From contig JABYQN010000007.1 in assembly GCA_022606135.1 (NCBI GenBank), positions 248,001-312,000 of the forward strand: 64,000 bases of DNA. Direction: 5' to 3'. The position numbers and the translations under genes were made by a program. Of the stretch, positions 11,585 to 21,236 are shown piece by piece; position 1 is the stretch's first letter; every line of letters starts with the position of its first letter. This DNA comes from Fomes fomentarius (lineage: Eukaryota; Basidiomycota; Agaricomycetes; Polyporales; Polyporaceae). Below the pieces are notes generated by a model. That model did not search any database. It saw nothing but the letters and a program-made list of their open reading frames with translations, and had not been told where the DNA came from.

Positions 11585-13577
11585 CGAAGCCGTCGATCAA
11601 GGAGGAAAGGAGCGGTGGAAGGGAGCAGGTGAGAAGCGTCCGCGGTAGTTCGCAGCTACTACTTTATACTATTCTATGGAAGGGCTCCGATGATACCGCC
11701 ATACCGGCCTTTACAAGGCTAGAGTCGCAGAAGCGTCACTACTGTTCTTCGGAAGCGCAATCGCAGCTTTTGAGGGTCTCCACAATTGATGTCTATGTCA
11801 AAGTTCACATGCCCATCAGTCGCCGGACGGCCCGCCTCACCTGCGTGTTCAGGCACTCGGTCCTCGGACCAATGAGCATGAGGTCTCTGTGGTTATATAA
11901 CCGACGATGCGCTCATTCTGGACGTTCTTCGGCTCTCCGTTGTCCTACCCGCCTCCCGTTGTTAGTCGACGGCTGGCATGACGACTGCAAAGTTGCAACA
12001 AGGTTTTTGGCGCGGGCACACACGGCGGACGACAGTGCCTACATTCATATGCCATCTTTCTCAAGCGGTCAGCTGGTCTCCTGTGTCAGACCCATATAAG
12101 TATCTTGTGTGTACCAGAAACTTCGTAGATATCAACTCACTAAGACTTGGCGCCCAGGCGATAACGCCGTCATGGGATCCTCCTGCCTACCTTTCAATGT
12201 CCAGTCACCGAACAAGGAAAATCAGATCACAGTCGGAGAAGCTCGAAGGTGATTGACATTAATGGCAGTACTTATAGGCACAGACGCCGCGGGGACATCA
12301 CTCTTCTCAGGCCCTACTTAGATATGAATGATTCCAACAGCCGCGACCGGATCGCACACACACACGGCCTCACCTCACAAAGCCCACTGTCAACTAATGA
12401 ATGATGGGTCATCGAGGCACTGCAGTTGACAGATAAGAGGCGTGACATCGCTGCCCTAGTGTGTTTTGCCCCATGGATTTGCGCTGGAAGAGCGGGATAC
12501 GTACAACTTAACTTGTTTTTCCACATCCACCACCCATACTTGTAGAGTGGACTAAGGGCAAGCTTAAAGGACTGCAGAAACAACGCGGTCGTAACATTCG
12601 CAACGGAATACTCACCAGTGAGAAAGTACAGCTTTGCTGGCACATCCACCTCCGCCGGCCGTTGAACGGATGTGGCGTGGCGCGTCCTGAATGCTCCTCC
12701 AATGATTCCCCTGCGTCTCATTCTGCTAGCCGACGACTGCTCCGCCTTTGCCGGAAGTACACTGCGCTCCGTAGACCCGTAGCGCATGGGAGACGCCTCA
12801 GGGTGCCTTCGGGTGCACGGTTGTATCCTTCGCGATGACCGCGTGTCCGGATGATGGAGGATAGGTCTTGTCGAGGAGCTGCAGCCTACGAGTTGATCTA
12901 TATACCACGGCGAGAGTGCGATGCCCCCATCCGCTTCCATGGACGTGCGGGTTTATACGCCACGTCTTGCAGAATGCTTAGCCTAAGTCACCGATCGACT
13001 CACCTACGTAAGATGTCTAGCATCCAGCAAGGTCCCAGAATGGATCCTGCAAGACAAGTTGTAGTGTTGAGGTGAGTGCAGATGATGGTGGTCAGTTCTG
13101 TAGGCAATTGCAAGTGCCAGCCAACGGAGTTTGCCGTAACTTCGGTTCTCAGCCACAGACTCTAGCTTGACTCTTGACCTTGAGGCGTACAAACGGAACT
13201 ACAATGCTGCCTCTGACTTCCCTCTTCGTCGACTATACGTACCGATTGGCACACGAATGGCACTGACAGGAATGACTAGTATAGGGCACATGTGATCGCT
13301 CTCATGGGAGCTTTCAATGATTGCGCGACCTCTTGTCTCCATGACGGAACCTCTCTCATGTGTAAGGTAGCTTGTAAGTATAGGCTAGCCGATGCTTCTG
13401 TCCGGATCCATTAGTGGCCAGTAGTGTCCCAAATTACCTCCTTGCTTAGTGAGCCTAAGGTGAGCATGCTCAAACTCTCCGAGGGCTATATAGTCACACT
13501 TTGCGCCCCCAAGTCCCTCTTCACACCTTAGACTAGAGATTGTCACTGCGAGTAACTCGCCTCGCACCACACTAGTC
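11585..13577. other. Intergenic, about 2 kb, no clear gene
   Basis: The longest frame here is 208 codons on the minus strand (12314-12940). It has no recognisable domain and no intron structure, and I do not trust it. The last 100 bases form the promoter of the first CmcJ-like gene. Confidence 0.5.
13486..13493 (+). promoter_or_regulatory. TATA-like box of first CmcJ/NvfI-like gene
   Basis: CTATATAG lies 85-92 bases upstream of the ATG at 13578. The inverted paralogue at 19355-20351 has CTATATAA at a similar distance, which supports a shared core promoter. Confidence 0.55.
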
Positions 13578-14565
13578 ATGGCAATCTCAGCTACACTCTC
13601 CGCTCCAGCCCCGCACGACGTATCCACGACACTGAACTATTACACCCCGCTTAACGGGGACGACTCTGGGGAGGCGTATCGCTACATCTACGTCACTCCG
13701 CCACCTGGGAAGCTCGAACACAACCTCGGCGACGACCTTCGCCCCGTCGTCATCCACGACGCGCGCGGCCGCGAGAACGAGTTCTCGCTCGATAAGAGTG
13801 GCTTCCAGTTCGTCAAGCACCTCAGTTCGGAGCACGACTTCACCGACGAGGAGCGCATCCAGAATGTGTACTACAAAGAGGCGGAGGAGTTGCTGAAGAA
13901 TGTCACTGGTGCGAAGAAGGTGTTCATATTCGACCATACCATCAGGCAAGTCTATTCGTAGTCCCGTCATACAAGGAGTGACTCTTATATGTCAATCAAT
14001 CGTACAGGCGGCTTGTAGGGAAGGATGGATCGGTGCCCCGGACCGAAGGTCGTGGACCCGTCGTACGTTCGATATCGCTCCGTATCTTCAAATAATCGTA
14101 CTGACTGCGTGGCCGTGACTGAAGGAACGTGTTCACATTGACCAAACATACGAGGCATCCGTCAAACGGGTACATCAGCTCCTAGGCGCAGACGCTGATC
14201 GCCTCCTCAAATCTCGCGTCCAACTCATCAACGTCTGGCGACCGATCGAGAACCCCGTCTATCACCGACCTCTCGCAGTCGGGGACTGGCGATCACTCGA
14301 CGAGAGCAAAGACCTCGTCGCGGTGAAGTACATTTACCCTAACCGCATCGGGGCGACGTTCAGCGTACGCTACAACCCGGCGCACCAGTGGTGGTATCTA
14401 TCTCAACAGACCCCGGAAGAGGTGACGTTGATCAAGTGCTTTGACTCGGAGACGGACCGGGCGCGGTTGACTCCCCATTCGGCATTCTTTGACTCGACGA
14501 GTCCGCAGGGGGCGCCGCATAGGCAGAGTATAGAGTTGAGGGCGCTGGTGTTTGATGCGGAGTGA
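13578..14565 (+). CDS. CmcJ/NvfI-like Fe(II)/2-oxoglutarate-type oxygenase, paralogue A
   Basis: Exons 13578-13945, 14008-14062, 14125-14565 (287 aa). Motifs in order: HDARGRENEFSLDKSGFQFV near 55-74, VYYKEAEELLKNVTGAKKV, FDHTIRR, then VHIDQTY, INVWRPI, RYNPAHQWWYL, TPHSAF and SIELR. These define the fungal CmcJ/NvfI/AsaB-type hydroxylase-desaturase family. Family knowledge suggests an iron facial triad, here H145-x-D147 and H259, with R280 binding 2-oxoglutarate; this assignment is inference from motif order. The substrate is unknown. Known relatives act on small molecules, including fungal meroterpenoids and beta-lactams. Intron 1 is 62 nt with a GC donor (CAG|GCAAGT); intron 2 is 62 nt, GT-AG, acceptor AAG. 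Paralogue B follows 0.9 kb downstream in the same direction. Confidence 0.85.
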
Positions 14566-15412
14566 TGAAGACAACAGAACGTTTATATCCATGCTGTATC
14601 ATAGGCTTGTACTCCAGATACAGTCAGAGAATGCCGTATTTCTTCAGACGAGTAGCACTCAGGGCGTGCGGGAGGGTATTGAAGTTGCGGCACTCCGCTT
14701 CAGTATGGGCATGCTGCATGTGAGGGCTCGTTCCGAATTTGCGGACTCTGCTGACTAGCTGCAGGATTGGTAGTCGATACACCTCGTGAAGAGTAAGTAG
14801 GAGGGAGGGTCGACTCGACGGTGACGCATACTTGCATTTAGATAGGCTGCTCGGGAATGTAACCTCGGATTTGACAGTGGGTCAATCTCATACAGTTCTG
14901 GGGTTAATGTAGCGGCGGCGTTTGCCGCCGTGAGTCCGACGCGATCTTCGAACACGGTCGCCGTCAACCACAGACACGTCTTCCTTCGTTGCGCCTGCTT
15001 AACCACCATCTCCCTTACCTGAAGAATATCAGCAGAAGCCAGGTCAAGGTCTTATATAAGACGGCGTTTGGCTGGAAATGGCACAGTCTTCCCCAAGTTC
15101 CCAAGTTTTTTCGCAAAATCATGATCATGGTGAGCCAGTGTCCTTGAAGCCTAAGCATGATAGCACGGACTCCGTTGATGACACGACCTCTCGTCGACCT
15201 CCTACCTATCTCCGTGATAGAGCTGGCTCAAGTCCGAACACTGGAAAACATAGGCCGACCGACGCTTGTTGTCCTCCAATGAAGTAGTCCGAGCATCGGG
15301 ATATCCGTTAAAGCATTTACCAAGGGACTGCCACTGCGTTGTGAGATATATACTGTCGCTGGTTCAAGCTGCAAGTCTTCATTCGAATACAACATTGCAC
15401 TAGAACCTTCAG
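14566..15412. other. Intergenic between paralogues A and B
   Basis: About 0.85 kb. I see no gene. A GAGATATATACTG element near 15341 may be the TATA box of paralogue B, about 140 bases from its ATG. Confidence 0.45.
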
Positions 15413-15473
15413 GTACGCCACCCCTACTCGTCTTGTTACAGACATCCCGCTAACTCACTCTACTTTTCCGCAG
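15413..15473 (+). other. Probable 5'-UTR intron of paralogue B
   Basis: It starts AG|GTACGC, has CTAACTCAC as a branch candidate and a pyrimidine-rich run, and ends CCGCAG, seven bases before the ATG at 15481. The length, 61 nt, fits the introns around it. Confidence 0.5.
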
Positions 15474-15480
15474 CACAGCC

Positions 15481-16447
15481 ATGGCAGCAGCACCATCTAA
15501 CCACACCCCGCACGACGTGTCTACAACGCTCAACTTCTATATCGGGGACCCCTCTGTGGAAGCTGAGGCGTACGTCGGAGTCCCTCCCCCGCCCGGCAAG
15601 CCCGATACCACCGTTATCGAAGGACCCTCCCCAGTCGTCGTGCACGACGCGCGGGGCCGCGAGGACGAGTTCTCGCTCGATAAGAGCGGCTTCCAGTTCG
15701 TCAAGCACCTCAGTACCGAGCGCGAGTTCACCGACGAGGAGCGCATCAAGAAGGTTTACTATAAGGAGGTAGAGGAATTGCTGAAGAACGTCACCGGGGC
15801 CAAGAAGGTGATCATATTCGACCACACTATCAGGCAAGCCTTGTTACCTTTCGTGACGTGGAGAGCGAGCCTGACGCCCCAACTGTACAGACGTCTTACA
15901 GGCACAGAGAAGGACGTTCCCGCTGAAGGTCGTGGACCTGTCGTACGTCGCGCTGAGAATAATGCACCGTTGCCCATGCTCACTCTGTGACCTCCAGGAA
16001 CGCGTCCACGTTGACCAGACGTACGAGTCCGCCGTCATTCGCGTGCACCAGGTTCTAGGCAAGGACAAGGCCGAACACCTCCTCAAGTCACGCTACCGGC
16101 TCATCAACGTCTGGCGGCCCATCGCGAACCCTGTCTATCACAAGCCGCTCGCGGTGTCCGATTGGCGTTACCTCGACGAGAGCAAGGACCTCGTTCCCGT
16201 CAAGATTACTTTTTCGGACCGCATTGCGGGGTTATTCAGTATCCGCTACAACCCTGCGCACCAGTGGTGGTACCTGGCCCTGCAGACCCCGGAAGAGGTT
16301 ACGTTGATCAAGTGCTATGATTCCAGGACGGATGTCGCGCGGTTTACTCCCCACTCGGCGTTCTTTGACTCAACGAGTCCCGTGGACGCGCCCCAGAGGC
16401 AGTCCATCGAATTGAGGGTGTTCGTGTTCGACGAAGACGCGGAGTGA
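15481..16447 (+). CDS. CmcJ/NvfI-like Fe(II)/2-oxoglutarate-type oxygenase, paralogue B
   Basis: Exons 15481-15833, 15891-15942, 15998-16447 (284 aa). It shares intron positions and phases with A and C. The same motif chain is present: VHDARGREDEFSLDKSGFQF, YYKEVEELLKNVTGAKKV, FDHTIRR, VHVDQTY, LINVWRPI, RYNPAHQWWYL, TPHSAF and SIELR. The putative iron ligands are H139, D141 and H254, with R275 for 2-oxoglutarate. Intron 1 again uses a GC donor (CAG|GCAAGC). It reads closest to A, as a recent tandem duplication would; both keep intact frames and all key residues, so both are probably functional. Cytosolic: no signal peptide or membrane segment. It converges on MRT4, whose stop lies about 170 bases away. 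Confidence 0.85.
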
Positions 16448-16615
16448 TGGTAACGGAATAGTTTGGCACCTCGACAATGGTCGTGTGTTATGTACAATCG
16501 GCACCTTGTATGCACGCGGTATCCAGGATTTCTAACCCTGTGAGGCAAATAACGAGTGACAGTCGATGGAAAATGACATAAGATGCAAATACATAACCAA
16601 ACAAAAATCGTACAA

Positions 16616-17560
16616 TCACTCGTTCATCTCCTCGTCTCCGTCCTTATCTGTCTCCTCTCCTACGGCCTCGTCCGCGGTGACCTCCTCGCGTTGGATTTGC
16701 TCGACCTGTCCTGTTGCAGCATCCCATCGTGCGCTCAACCCGACCTTGAACGTCACCGTCCTGATCCCCACTAGCTTTAGTAATTGCGTCTGCTCCGGGC
16801 TTAGCGCCTTCCCCTTCTTGCACACCGTATGGGGTACATCCAGCGTCGGCACGCCCCTGTCCATCCTCGTCCTGAGACCGAGCCTTCGTAGCTGTGGCTC
16901 CTCGTTGTGCGGGAATGGCTCTGGAGGGGTTGAATGCTGCTTCATGACAGGGCCTGCGGGCAGGACGACCGTGCATGTTGCGCGGTTCCCTGTGCGGGCG
17001 AAATCTGGTTGCTGGAAATCTGCGAACCACTCGATGACTTCGGTCGGTGGGGAGTCGGTGAAGAGAAGTCCGACTTGGCCTTTTATTTGTGTTGCGAGTT
17101 TGTGCAGCCCTGGGCGGTGCTCTTCTTCGGGCGTCGTGCCGAGAGCTTTTGCCATAACTGCACCACGACCAAAGAATATCCGCGCGGAGCTGAGATAAGG
17201 GGGTAGTGTCGGATTAGAACAGAGGAATACGAGAATGATAGGTAGAAGGTGATAGGAGGGACGCACTCTTTCCATAGTTTTCGCACTATCTTCAAATGTG
17301 CGTTCCGCATGTTTCCCACTTCGAACAACCAGCAGTATTGCCATTTGTCGGCATTTTCTTGCACCTGACAATGTCAGGACTTACGAGGTGCGGTATGGAG
17401 CCGGGCGAGCGTACCTCCTGCAGAAGCGCGTGCTTTTGCTCTCTTGTCTTCTTCGCGACCTTGGTCAGCGAGACTGCGGCCAGTATGTCAACTCTCCTTC
17501 TGCGAGGGGCTAAGCCGGGCAGCCTTCCTCACCAACTTTGGCACGTTTTGACTTGGGCAT
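16616..17560 (-). CDS. MRT4: Ribosome assembly factor Mrt4 (uL10/P0-like)
   Basis: Four exons: 17533-17560, 17415-17473, 17267-17364, 16616-17189 (252 aa). The N-terminus MPKSKRAKVVSLTKVAKKTR is typical of Mrt4, followed by WLFEVGNMRN, IVRKLWKDSARIFFGRGAVM and GLHKLATQIKGQVGLLFTD. Mrt4 is a nuclear paralogue of ribosomal protein P0. It occupies the P-stalk site on 25S rRNA during 60S subunit maturation and is later exchanged for P0 through Yvh1. It lacks the P0 acidic stalk-protein-binding tail; instead there is a short Glu/Asp-rich C-terminus. The length is close to the yeast protein. The first exon is only 28 nt. It is divergent from the deoxyhypusine hydroxylase gene, with 222 bases between the start codons. 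Confidence 0.93.
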
Positions 17561-17782
17561 TGTTGTCAACTACAGTAGAGCGATCGCAGACTATAGAGAT
17601 GGATACAGTCAAGCACAAACAGCGGTCAGAGAGCGTCGGCCTGTGTATGGGAGAGAAATGAGTTCGGTACGCCGATTAAAGTGGGAAGCGCGATCCAATC
17701 ACCAAAATTGCAGTGGACTCTGAGTGGACTTCGCGATCAAGCAGGCGCGTCTATCTAATCTCTAATCTTCCCTCCTTCCTCC
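17561..17782. promoter_or_regulatory. Bidirectional promoter of MRT4 and deoxyhypusine hydroxylase
   Basis: Only 222 bases separate the two divergent start codons, so core promoter elements must be shared or overlapping. Both products serve translation (60S assembly and eIF5A activation), which makes joint control plausible. No clear TATA box is seen. Confidence 0.6.
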
Positions 17783-19080
17783 ATGGTGGCTGAAGTCGAC
17801 TCCTCCACCCTCGCTGCTCTCGAGGCCGCACTACTCAACAAGTCCGGAAACGTGCCGTTGCACAATAGATTTAGGGCCCTCTTTACGCTCAAGTCGCTCA
17901 AAAATGATAACGCGGTTACGATAATCTCGAAAGGTACGCGGCTCGTTTGTATTACCCTCCGTCGGGTATTTTTATACAGTCTCGGCAGGTTTCGAGGACG
18001 AGAGTGCATTGCTGAAGCATGAGCTCGCATATTGCCTTGGTCAGATCAAGAACAAAAGAGCTCTCCCGGTATTGGAGGCCGTACTCGCGAACGCAACGGA
18101 GGATCCGATGGTCCGACATGAGGTTCGTAAGTCGTCCTCCGTTCTTGTATTCACATCTGACGTTCCATTGTTGTATAGGCAGCGGAGGCCCTCGGAGCGA
18201 TATCCGACCCATCATCTAAGGACGTCTTGAAGCGTTACCTGAACGACTCAGAGAGAAGCGTGCGCGAGACTTGCGAGATCGCTCTCGCCAAAATCGAGTG
18301 GGACCACTCCGAGGAGGGGCGGAAGCACTGGACAACCACTGCTAAGTCTGCTGAGCAGTACGTGATAACATGTCCGTGTTTTGTTGCTGCTTTTATATTG
18401 ATTGAGATGTGCGTGGCCAGGGCCTACACCTCCGTCGACCCCGCTCCTCCTACTTCGCGCCTTCTGGCAGGCAAAGCTGAGCCAGAAGATACATCGGAAG
18501 AAAACATCGGAAAGCTCAGAAATACTCTGAACGACACATCCCTGCCTCTATTTGACCGGTACCGTGCCATGTTCGCACTCCGGAATATCGGCACACCCGC
18601 TGCTGTCGATGCGCTTGCATCAGGGTTCGCCGACGACAGTGCTCTCTTCAAGTAGGTTTGATATCTCAACATCGCCCACTTGCTGGTCTGACCGACAACC
18701 CCTCTGCAGGCACGAGATTGCCTTCGTCTTTGGCCAACTCCTATCTACCCACTCCGTCCCTGCACTCCTTGCTGTCCTGCAAGACAGCCAGGAGTCTGAA
18801 ATGGTACGGCATGAGGCTGCAGAAGCTCTCGGGGGTATCGCTACACCGGATGTGCTCCCGTACCTAAAGGAGTGGATGAAGCGGCCGGACGCCCCTCGCG
18901 TTGTGCGGGAGAGCTGTCAGGTTGCTATCGACATGTGGGAGGTACGTCGCCCTCAGCTTCGTGACTTTGCGGAATGTGCTGGACACTGATTGGAATACTT
19001 CGTAGTACGAGAGCTCGAATGAGTTTCAATATGCCAATGGTCTAGACAATGCTGCTTCTGAGCAGGCTGTCGGGGCGTGA
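17783..19080 (+). CDS. LIA1: Deoxyhypusine hydroxylase (HEAT-repeat di-iron enzyme)
   Basis: Six exons: 17783-17933, 17989-18122, 18179-18357, 18421-18651, 18710-18941, 19006-19080 (333 aa), all phases closing. The protein is two sets of PBS/HEAT-like repeats around a linker. The four strictly conserved His-Glu pairs that bind the two irons are visible: HELAYCLGQ (H61-E62), VRHEAAEALG (H94-E95), HEIAFVFGQ (H233-E234) and VRHEAAEALGG (H266-E267). The enzyme completes hypusine formation on eIF5A by hydroxylating deoxyhypusine, in the cytosol. Length and architecture match family norms, and no key residue is missing. Introns are 55-64 nt. The gene converges with CmcJ-like paralogue C. Confidence 0.95.
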
Positions 19081-19354
19081 TTGTCCGTAGATGCGGGGAC
19101 TGTAGGCTTGTAACTCTTACTTATACTTACGTGGTATTTGGTGTATTGATTAGTTGTAGGAAGTCAGCAAACATGTAGTATCCTGTCCAGCAGACGCACT
19201 GCTCTTGTCGTTCGTCGCAACTCAGATTCCCTTCCTTGATCTGCCCGCAAGTCGGAGATATGCGATCAGAATTCCAAGTTACATACAGTACAACACTACA
19301 CCGTACAGAATGCAATCCACAAAGCTATATCCATCCAACACTGCAGCCTCGCAT

Positions 19355-20351
19355 CTACTCCTGGTCAAACACCAACGCGCGAACCTCAATCGACTCCCGA
19401 TGGGGCGCCTCAGCAGGGCTGCCCACATCCGGGAACGCAGAGTGCGGCGTGAGCCTCGCGCGGTCCGTCTCAGAATCGTAGCACTTGATGAGCGTGACCT
19501 CCTCGGGAGTCTGGTTCGAGAGGTAGTACCACTTGTGGTTCGGGTTGTAGCGCACGCTGTACGTGCTGCCCGTGCGGTGCGGGTAGATGAAGTGCACCGA
19601 GACGAGGTCGCGCTGGTCGAGGTAGCGCCAGTCCGACACCGCGAGCGGCTTGTGCGCGACTGGGTGGTGGATCGGCCGCCAGACGTTGATGATCCGCACG
19701 CGCCCCTTCAGGAGACGGTCTGCCTCCTCGGGGAGGTGGTACTTGACGCGCTCGACACTCGCATTGTACGTCTGGTCGATGTGCACGCGTTCCTGTAGGA
19801 AAGATGCCGGTAAGCGACGATCCTCCCTGCCGCTACAGGCACATTTGGGGATAGGATTCGAAGGCACTCACCACTGGACCACGGTTCTGGGCACCAGTCT
19901 TGCCCTCCTGCGGCTTACGCCTGGAAATGCGAGTGCACGGGTCAGCGCACCCTGCCCTGTGGACATGCCGCCGCAAAGGCAGGCAGGCCTTCGGAAGCAC
20001 GTACCTGATGGTGTGGTCGAAGATGAAGACCTTCTTCGCGCCCGCGACCTCCTTCAAGATCTTCTCCACCTCCGGGTAGTACACCTTCTGGATGCGCTCC
20101 TCGTCGTCGAACTCCTTCTCCGCGCTCGGCCAGTGAACATACTGGAACCCGTTCTTGTCGAGTGAAAACTCGGACTCGCGGCCCCGCGCGTCGTTGACCG
20201 TGACATCGTGTGCCTCGGTCCCGATGTTGGTGGGAGCCTTGCCCTGGGGCGGCTCGAGCACGTACTGGTACGGCTCCTCGTCGCCGATGGGTGTGTAGTA
20301 GTTGAGCGTCGTCGGGACGTCGCGCGGTGGGAGGACTGCTGCGGTGGCCAT
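19355..20351 (-). CDS. CmcJ/NvfI-like Fe(II)/2-oxoglutarate-type oxygenase, paralogue C
   Basis: Exons 20005-20351, 19872-19920, 19355-19792 (277 aa). It has the same intron positions and phases as A and B, but its first intron uses a normal GT donor (CAG|GTACGT) and both introns are longer (84 and 79 nt). Motifs include NDARGRESEFSLDKNGFQYV, YYPEVEKILKEVAGAKKV, FDHTIRR, RVHIDQTY, IINVWRPI, RYNPNHKWYYL, TPHSAF and ESIEVR. The putative ligands are H136, D138 and H249, with R270. It is more diverged from A and B than they are from each other, so it is the older or less recently duplicated member. Cytosolic. The substrate is unknown. Confidence 0.85.
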
Positions 20352-20429
20352 TGCTACTGAGGTTGTTGGCGAAGGGTACGAAACGTCAAATGGTGCGATG
20401 GAATGGAAGTTTGGAGATTGGCCGATTCA

Positions 20430-20453
20430 CCTCGAGTCCTCGAGGTTATATAG
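20430..20453 (-). promoter_or_regulatory. TATA box and adjacent palindrome upstream of paralogue C
   Basis: On the minus strand CTATATAA sits about 95 bases before the ATG. Next to it is the palindrome CCTCGAG-TC-CTCGAGG (plus-strand 20430-20445), a plausible dimeric transcription factor site. It is visible by eye only; no factor is assigned. Confidence 0.45.
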
Positions 20454-21236
20454 TTCCTGAAGAAGACAAGTAGTGTCTACCCTTACTCATCTCTCCGAGT
20501 CTTCTCAGCCATCTCCGGTCTATAACATCGGTCAGCCGGACGGCTGGAGCTAGGATTGCGCCTAATTCAGTCGCGCCGCGATGTGGGGTAGCATCATCCG
20601 CGACAAGAATGAGCATTTCATGGGAAGGATTGTGGGCGCCTGCTGACTCTCGCTCGTTGTCGCCATCTTCCAGCCGAGTGACGCAACCAGAGGCGGTTTC
20701 TTTCTGGCTCACAGATAACCTCCTCCCAGTCACAGGGTCAGCAGTGACACAGTAGGGTAAGTACTTACCTATGACGTTTGACAAAATCCGACAGTCGGCA
20801 CTCGCACCATTTCCGGGACACATTCTCGGCCAGAGTCTTCTGACCGGGTGCTTGACATCTCAATCGTCCTAGACAATTCAGCACATTTCTCAGCACGGAC
20901 AGATAACCATGGCGCAATGGCTCTGGAATCGGTCTGTCAGGGTTTCGAGGACTTACTAAGCCACTTGTATTACCAAGCAGCAGTGAGAGTCTCGGAGTCA
21001 AACACGACGACTCATGCAGATGCTAGCTGCTGCCCTCCAAACGATGGCGAAAACATACGGACCACACCAACTCGTTGCCATGTCGCAATACTACCATCTG
21101 CACAGTTACAGATGAGTCCGTAGTCAGCATGGTTTGCCTCAAGTCAGTATGGTAAGTGAGTAAGTACGAAGACGCCCTAACCTCGTCCTTCGTACGGAAC
21201 CGCGTCCATCCAATCAAGAAAACATCAGGCAACGTC
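20454..21236. other. Intergenic, no gene seen
   Basis: About 0.8 kb between the promoter of paralogue C and the 3' end of the adaptin-binding gene. Short frames only. Confidence 0.5.

Noticed and set aside
12314..12940. 208-codon minus-strand frame as a gene
   Set aside because: It has no recognisable domain, an irregular composition rich in Arg/Ser/His, no homologous neighbour and no supporting splice structure.
13486..20453. A secondary metabolite gene cluster around the CmcJ/NvfI-like genes
   Set aside because: No backbone enzyme, transporter or cluster regulator is nearby; the enclosed genes are housekeeping.
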